Source of the DNA: Arenicola marina
Lineage: Eukaryota > Annelida > Polychaeta > Arenicolidae
Assembly: GCA_964019135.1 (NCBI GenBank)
Contig: OZ025265.1
Location: 62,001-126,000, forward strand
Length of the DNA: 64,000 nucleotides
Direction of reading: 5' to 3'
This document shows positions 60,863 to 64,000 of the stretch, one piece after another. The position numbers were made by a program, and so were the translations under genes. The notes beneath the pieces are model-generated. The model was not told where the DNA came from, searched no databases, and worked only from the letters and a program-made list of their open reading frames with translations. Numbering within the stretch: position 1 is the first letter of the stretch; each line of letters opens with the position of its first letter.

Positions 60863-62718
60863 ATGGGTTATATTCTGGGATCACCTAATGTATCCGCTCA
60901 TATTCAAGCTGCAGAAATACGTTGCACTCCAGTACCGGACCACAAAGCCGTTATCGATAATCTAGAAGACAATGTTAGGAAGCGAGGGAAAGGCTATTGG
61001 AAACTAAACACCACACTACTGGCCGATGTCGAGTACAAGGACACCAGAGACCAGTATGAGAGACAAATATCATGTAGTGAATTGTGGGATCTCTATAAAA
61101 TTCGCGTTAAGGAGAACTCAATCAAATACAGCATAGGATGAGGGAGAGGAATCAGTTAAAACGAATTCAACTCGAAATAGATCAATGAGGTCAGCGTGGA
61201 AGATAACGAAATGCTGGAAACTAAGGCAAAGGGTGTTCAAATACGTGACAGGGCTAAGTGGGTCGAAAATGGGGAGAAAACATCGGCTATTTCACCCAAT
61301 TGTAGAAAAGAGACAAACGTATATTCGTATTGACAAATTAGTCACTAAAATCGGTTTACAGGTGCAAGTCTCCGGCTTATCCAAGACGTGATTAAATATG
61401 CCGACAAAACGAGACTGAAGGTGTCCTACTCTTTTTATGGGTTTTACGAAAGCTTTTGATAGTGTTGAATGGGAAACCATGCTGCAGATCCTACGTAAAT
61501 ACAATGTCGGAGATAACTTTATCCGTTGGGTGGAAGTTCTGTACACAAACGTTATATTATTTGTTTAAAATAACGGATATTCTTCGCGGGCAGTTAATAT
61601 GAAATAATGGTTGTTAAAGTGTTGGTGTTGAGCATAAGGCAAAACAGTAATATTCAAGGATATATTATTAAACGCAGGAATCAAAATAATCAAATGAAAA
61701 TTGGTCAGTATGTGGATGATACAACTCAATTATTTGCACTCAACAAATTGCATATAAAGAAAGCTATCGATTAGGTAGTGTTATTTGGTAAAGCTTCAGG
61801 AATGTTGATAAACCTGTCAAACACATATGGAATGGCTTTGGGTAAAGAAAGCGAGATAAACTATTCAGTGTGTAAAATATCTTTCACCAATAATCCGGTG
61901 AAATGCTTACGACTATTTCGTCGCAATACTCTTGTGCAGCCTATGGCACATGGTGGGCCTGAAATGATAGATATCGAAGCACACTTTAAGGCGATAAAAT
62001 GCACGTGGATCAAGCGAGTTCTGGATTTTGACGAACGGGAATTATATGGGAAGAACATACTTAAACCACTTCGGTGCAAACTGTGCAGCCTTGAACTTTA
62101 GCGATGTCAAGGGGAATAACTGCCCAGTATTAAGGGAGTTACCCAAGTTCTATTCCGACGTTATTTCTGCTATTAGTGAAATTTATTCTTTTAATACACC
62201 CCAAGATAATAGCGATGTCTAAAACAATTTCATATGGGGAAATAGTAACTATGCGTATAAAGAAAGCAGAAAGGAACGATGTTTAAGTTTCACGGAAAGT
62301 ATGCAGTTGGCTAGCCTGCATTATTAATCAAGATCACTCAATCCGCATGTCTGACCTATACATTATTAAGGTGAAGAAAATTCAGGATCCAATATTGGCG
62401 CAATTTAACTACAAAGTACTACACAACATCTTGCCATATGGAAAGGATACACACATGGAAACAAGCCTCATATAGCCTATGAAGACATTCCGCACCTTAT
62501 ATTTCATTGTGAAGACGTAAAGGTCATATAGGAGAGTGTAGAAAGAATACATATGAAATGCTTAAGTTGAATAAATAAGGAAGGACACCCAAGCAGCAAC
62601 TACTAAAAATGGAAGATTAAATGCCCCAACCCTAAAGTCGATAATTTTCGCAACAAGGGTAGCCTGGGTGCGACCTTATTTATTCACTGAAAACTCAGGG
62701 GTTTACCATCAAAGACTA
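60863..62718 (+). mobile_element. old L1/Tx1-type LINE, copy d
   Basis: Heavily broken plus-strand element. Order: end of the endonuclease and linker (TPVPDHKAVIDNLEDNVRKR, GKGYWKLNTTLLADVEYKD), RT palm (FTKAFDSVEWETMLQILRKY, NFIRWVEVLYTN), RT active site MKIGQYVDDTTQLFA (YVDD in place of YADD), ASGMLINLSNTYGMALGKE, thumb GGPEMIDIEAHFKAIKCTWI, and a C-terminal part FNYKVLHNILPYGKDTH, with PHLIFHCEDVKVI in another frame. Many stops and frameshifts. A subfamily distinct from copies a, b and c. Confidence 0.8.
62377..62718 (+). repeat. 342-bp direct repeat, first copy
   Basis: From AAAATTCAGGATCCAATATT to CATCAAAGACTA; reappears at 63,025-63,366 with no difference that I can see. It covers the C-terminal end of LINE copy d and adjacent sequence. 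Confidence 0.93.
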
Positions 62719-63024
62719 GGGATTTGATATGTTGATTTACTATATAGTTAATAATATAATTAGTTATTATTTAATTGTGACATATTAAGATATACTTTCA
62801 CGTTTGCTAATTTCATTGAGTTTAAGTAGCGCTTAGTTTTGTGGTGACACATTTGACATTCCTGAAGGTCAGTTAGATATAAGGATTGTTATCCTTATAT
62901 TTGGTAATTTTTGCTTGACTGTCGATTAGGTCTTGTAGAGATTATTCTGAAATTCTGTGGGGTTTAGCAGTTAGAAAATCTATTTGGATCAATTTAGAAT
63001 TCTCTTGAATTCATCTTGGAGTTC
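62719..63024. other. spacer between the 342-bp repeats
   Basis: AT-rich, single copy in the window, no feature recognised. Confidence 0.6.
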
Positions 63025-63366
63025 AAAATTCAGGATCCAATATTGGCGCAATTTAACTACAAAGTACTACACAACATCTTGCCATATGGAAAGGATACAC
63101 ACATGGAAACAAGCCTCATATAGCCTATGAAGACATTCCGCACCTTATATTTCATTGTGAAGACGTAAAGGTCATATAGGAGAGTGTAGAAAGAATACAT
63201 ATGAAATGCTTAAGTTGAATAAATAAGGAAGGACACCCAAGCAGCAACTACTAAAAATGGAAGATTAAATGCCCCAACCCTAAAGTCGATAATTTTCGCA
63301 ACAAGGGTAGCCTGGGTGCGACCTTATTTATTCACTGAAAACTCAGGGGTTTACCATCAAAGACTA
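63025..63366 (+). repeat. 342-bp direct repeat, second copy
   Basis: See 62,377-62,718; offset 648 bp. Confidence 0.93.
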
Positions 63367-63464
63367 AATATGAACTTCAATATTATAATATACTGTTTCT
63401 ACGATGAGTCTTTTAAAGACGGAAAACCCTGATCGAGCTAGGCCTAATAGATATCAACATATAT

Positions 63465-64000
63465 TGTTACGGGTGTAAGATTATGTAGCCGGTACTGAAT
63501 ATGGCCGGTGGTCGCACATGCTGAACCTAATGAGCGGTACGTGGTCTGTGAATAACTCATTATGAGCGGAGCGCACAGCATGTGCGGCGCAGGCGCAGTC
63601 CCATACGATTTGGCGCCCTTTTTCGTGTTGGTCATTTTAATTGTTGATGGCAAAGAGGACAGTCGACATTTTGACCTGTAGGCCAACTCGGCTTATGGAT
63701 ATTTAACCAAGGGAATTACTGTGTCACCACAGGTAGGTTAAATAGTAACCATTATATATATTGTAGATATAATAATAGTCTATATAATATCACTGGTATT
63801 ACATATTTGATATATAAGATGAAAGGTAAATGAATGATTCATGGATGCTCATATTCTATTATGCGTTTTATTTGTAACTGTCACAGGTGTATGTTATACG
63901 TGAATAAAGAATAAGAAGTGCATCACGTCGTCAGTTATATTCAATCATCTCCAACCATCCCGACCCCCTGTTACATAATGGAGCCCGACGTGGGGCTCGG
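63465..64000 (+). mobile_element. 5' LTR and primer-binding site of an LTR retroelement (window-truncated)
   Basis: A 511-bp LTR candidate from TGTTACGGGTG (63,465) to CCCTGTTACA (63,975), with the TG...CA ends expected of LTRs and a polyadenylation signal (GAATAAAG at 63,902). It is followed directly by TGGAGCCCGACGTGGGG (63,979 onward), in the position and style of a tRNA primer-binding site. Probably a Gypsy-like family. The coding part and 3' LTR lie outside the window, so whether the copy is whole or broken, and its age, cannot be judged. Confidence 0.6.

Overview
The window reads as repeat-dense, gene-poor nuclear DNA of a marine invertebrate. Evidence for an animal is a pair of minus-strand genes built from phase-1 extracellular modules (transmembrane stub, calcium-binding EGF, von Willebrand A), several L1/Tx1-type and CR1/Jockey-like LINEs, tRNA-derived SINEs and TIR elements with clean target-site duplications. 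The style of the transmembrane/EGF/vWA genes and the wealth of minisatellites would fit a cephalochordate such as amphioxus, but that assignment is an impression, not a result. No bacterial-type operon, CRISPR array or rRNA gene is present. Layout: 0-12 kb holds LINE pieces (ORF1 at the left edge, another LINE tail at 7.5-8.3 kb), one SINE and four large minisatellites. 12.2-22.8 kb is host locus A: an N-terminal transmembrane exon (20.3-20.6 kb), two EGF exons (16.6 and 15.8 kb) and a vWA exon (14.4-14.9 kb), all minus strand, with introns loaded with tandem repeats, a palindrome and a Mutator-like element. A second copy of the transmembrane exon at 21.7-21.9 kb is broken by a GGGGAC repeat. 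22.8-30 kb contains only dispersed repeats and palindromes. 30-38.3 kb holds two large L1/Tx1 LINEs in opposite orientations. 39.7-45.5 kb contains palindromic and tandem repeats and a three-level transposon nest. 45.5-53.5 kb is host locus B, a segmental duplicate of A in the same orientation, where a deletion fuses the transmembrane-exon side to half of an EGF exon and so removes both complete EGF exons. A third LINE with a clear 12-bp target duplication lies at 53.7-55.1 kb, a second copy of the 14-bp satellite at 59.1-60 kb, an old LINE at 60.9-62.7 kb, and the 5' LTR of a retroelement runs off the right edge. How the parts relate: comparison of loci A and B is the most informative reading of the window. 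Because one copy often preserves the state before an event, it dates a SINE, a Mutator-like insertion, a LINE cluster, a deletion and the birth of a minisatellite relative to the duplication. All exon junctions in both genes are phase 1, so locus B could still make a shorter transmembrane-vWA protein by joining its first exon directly to the vWA exon.
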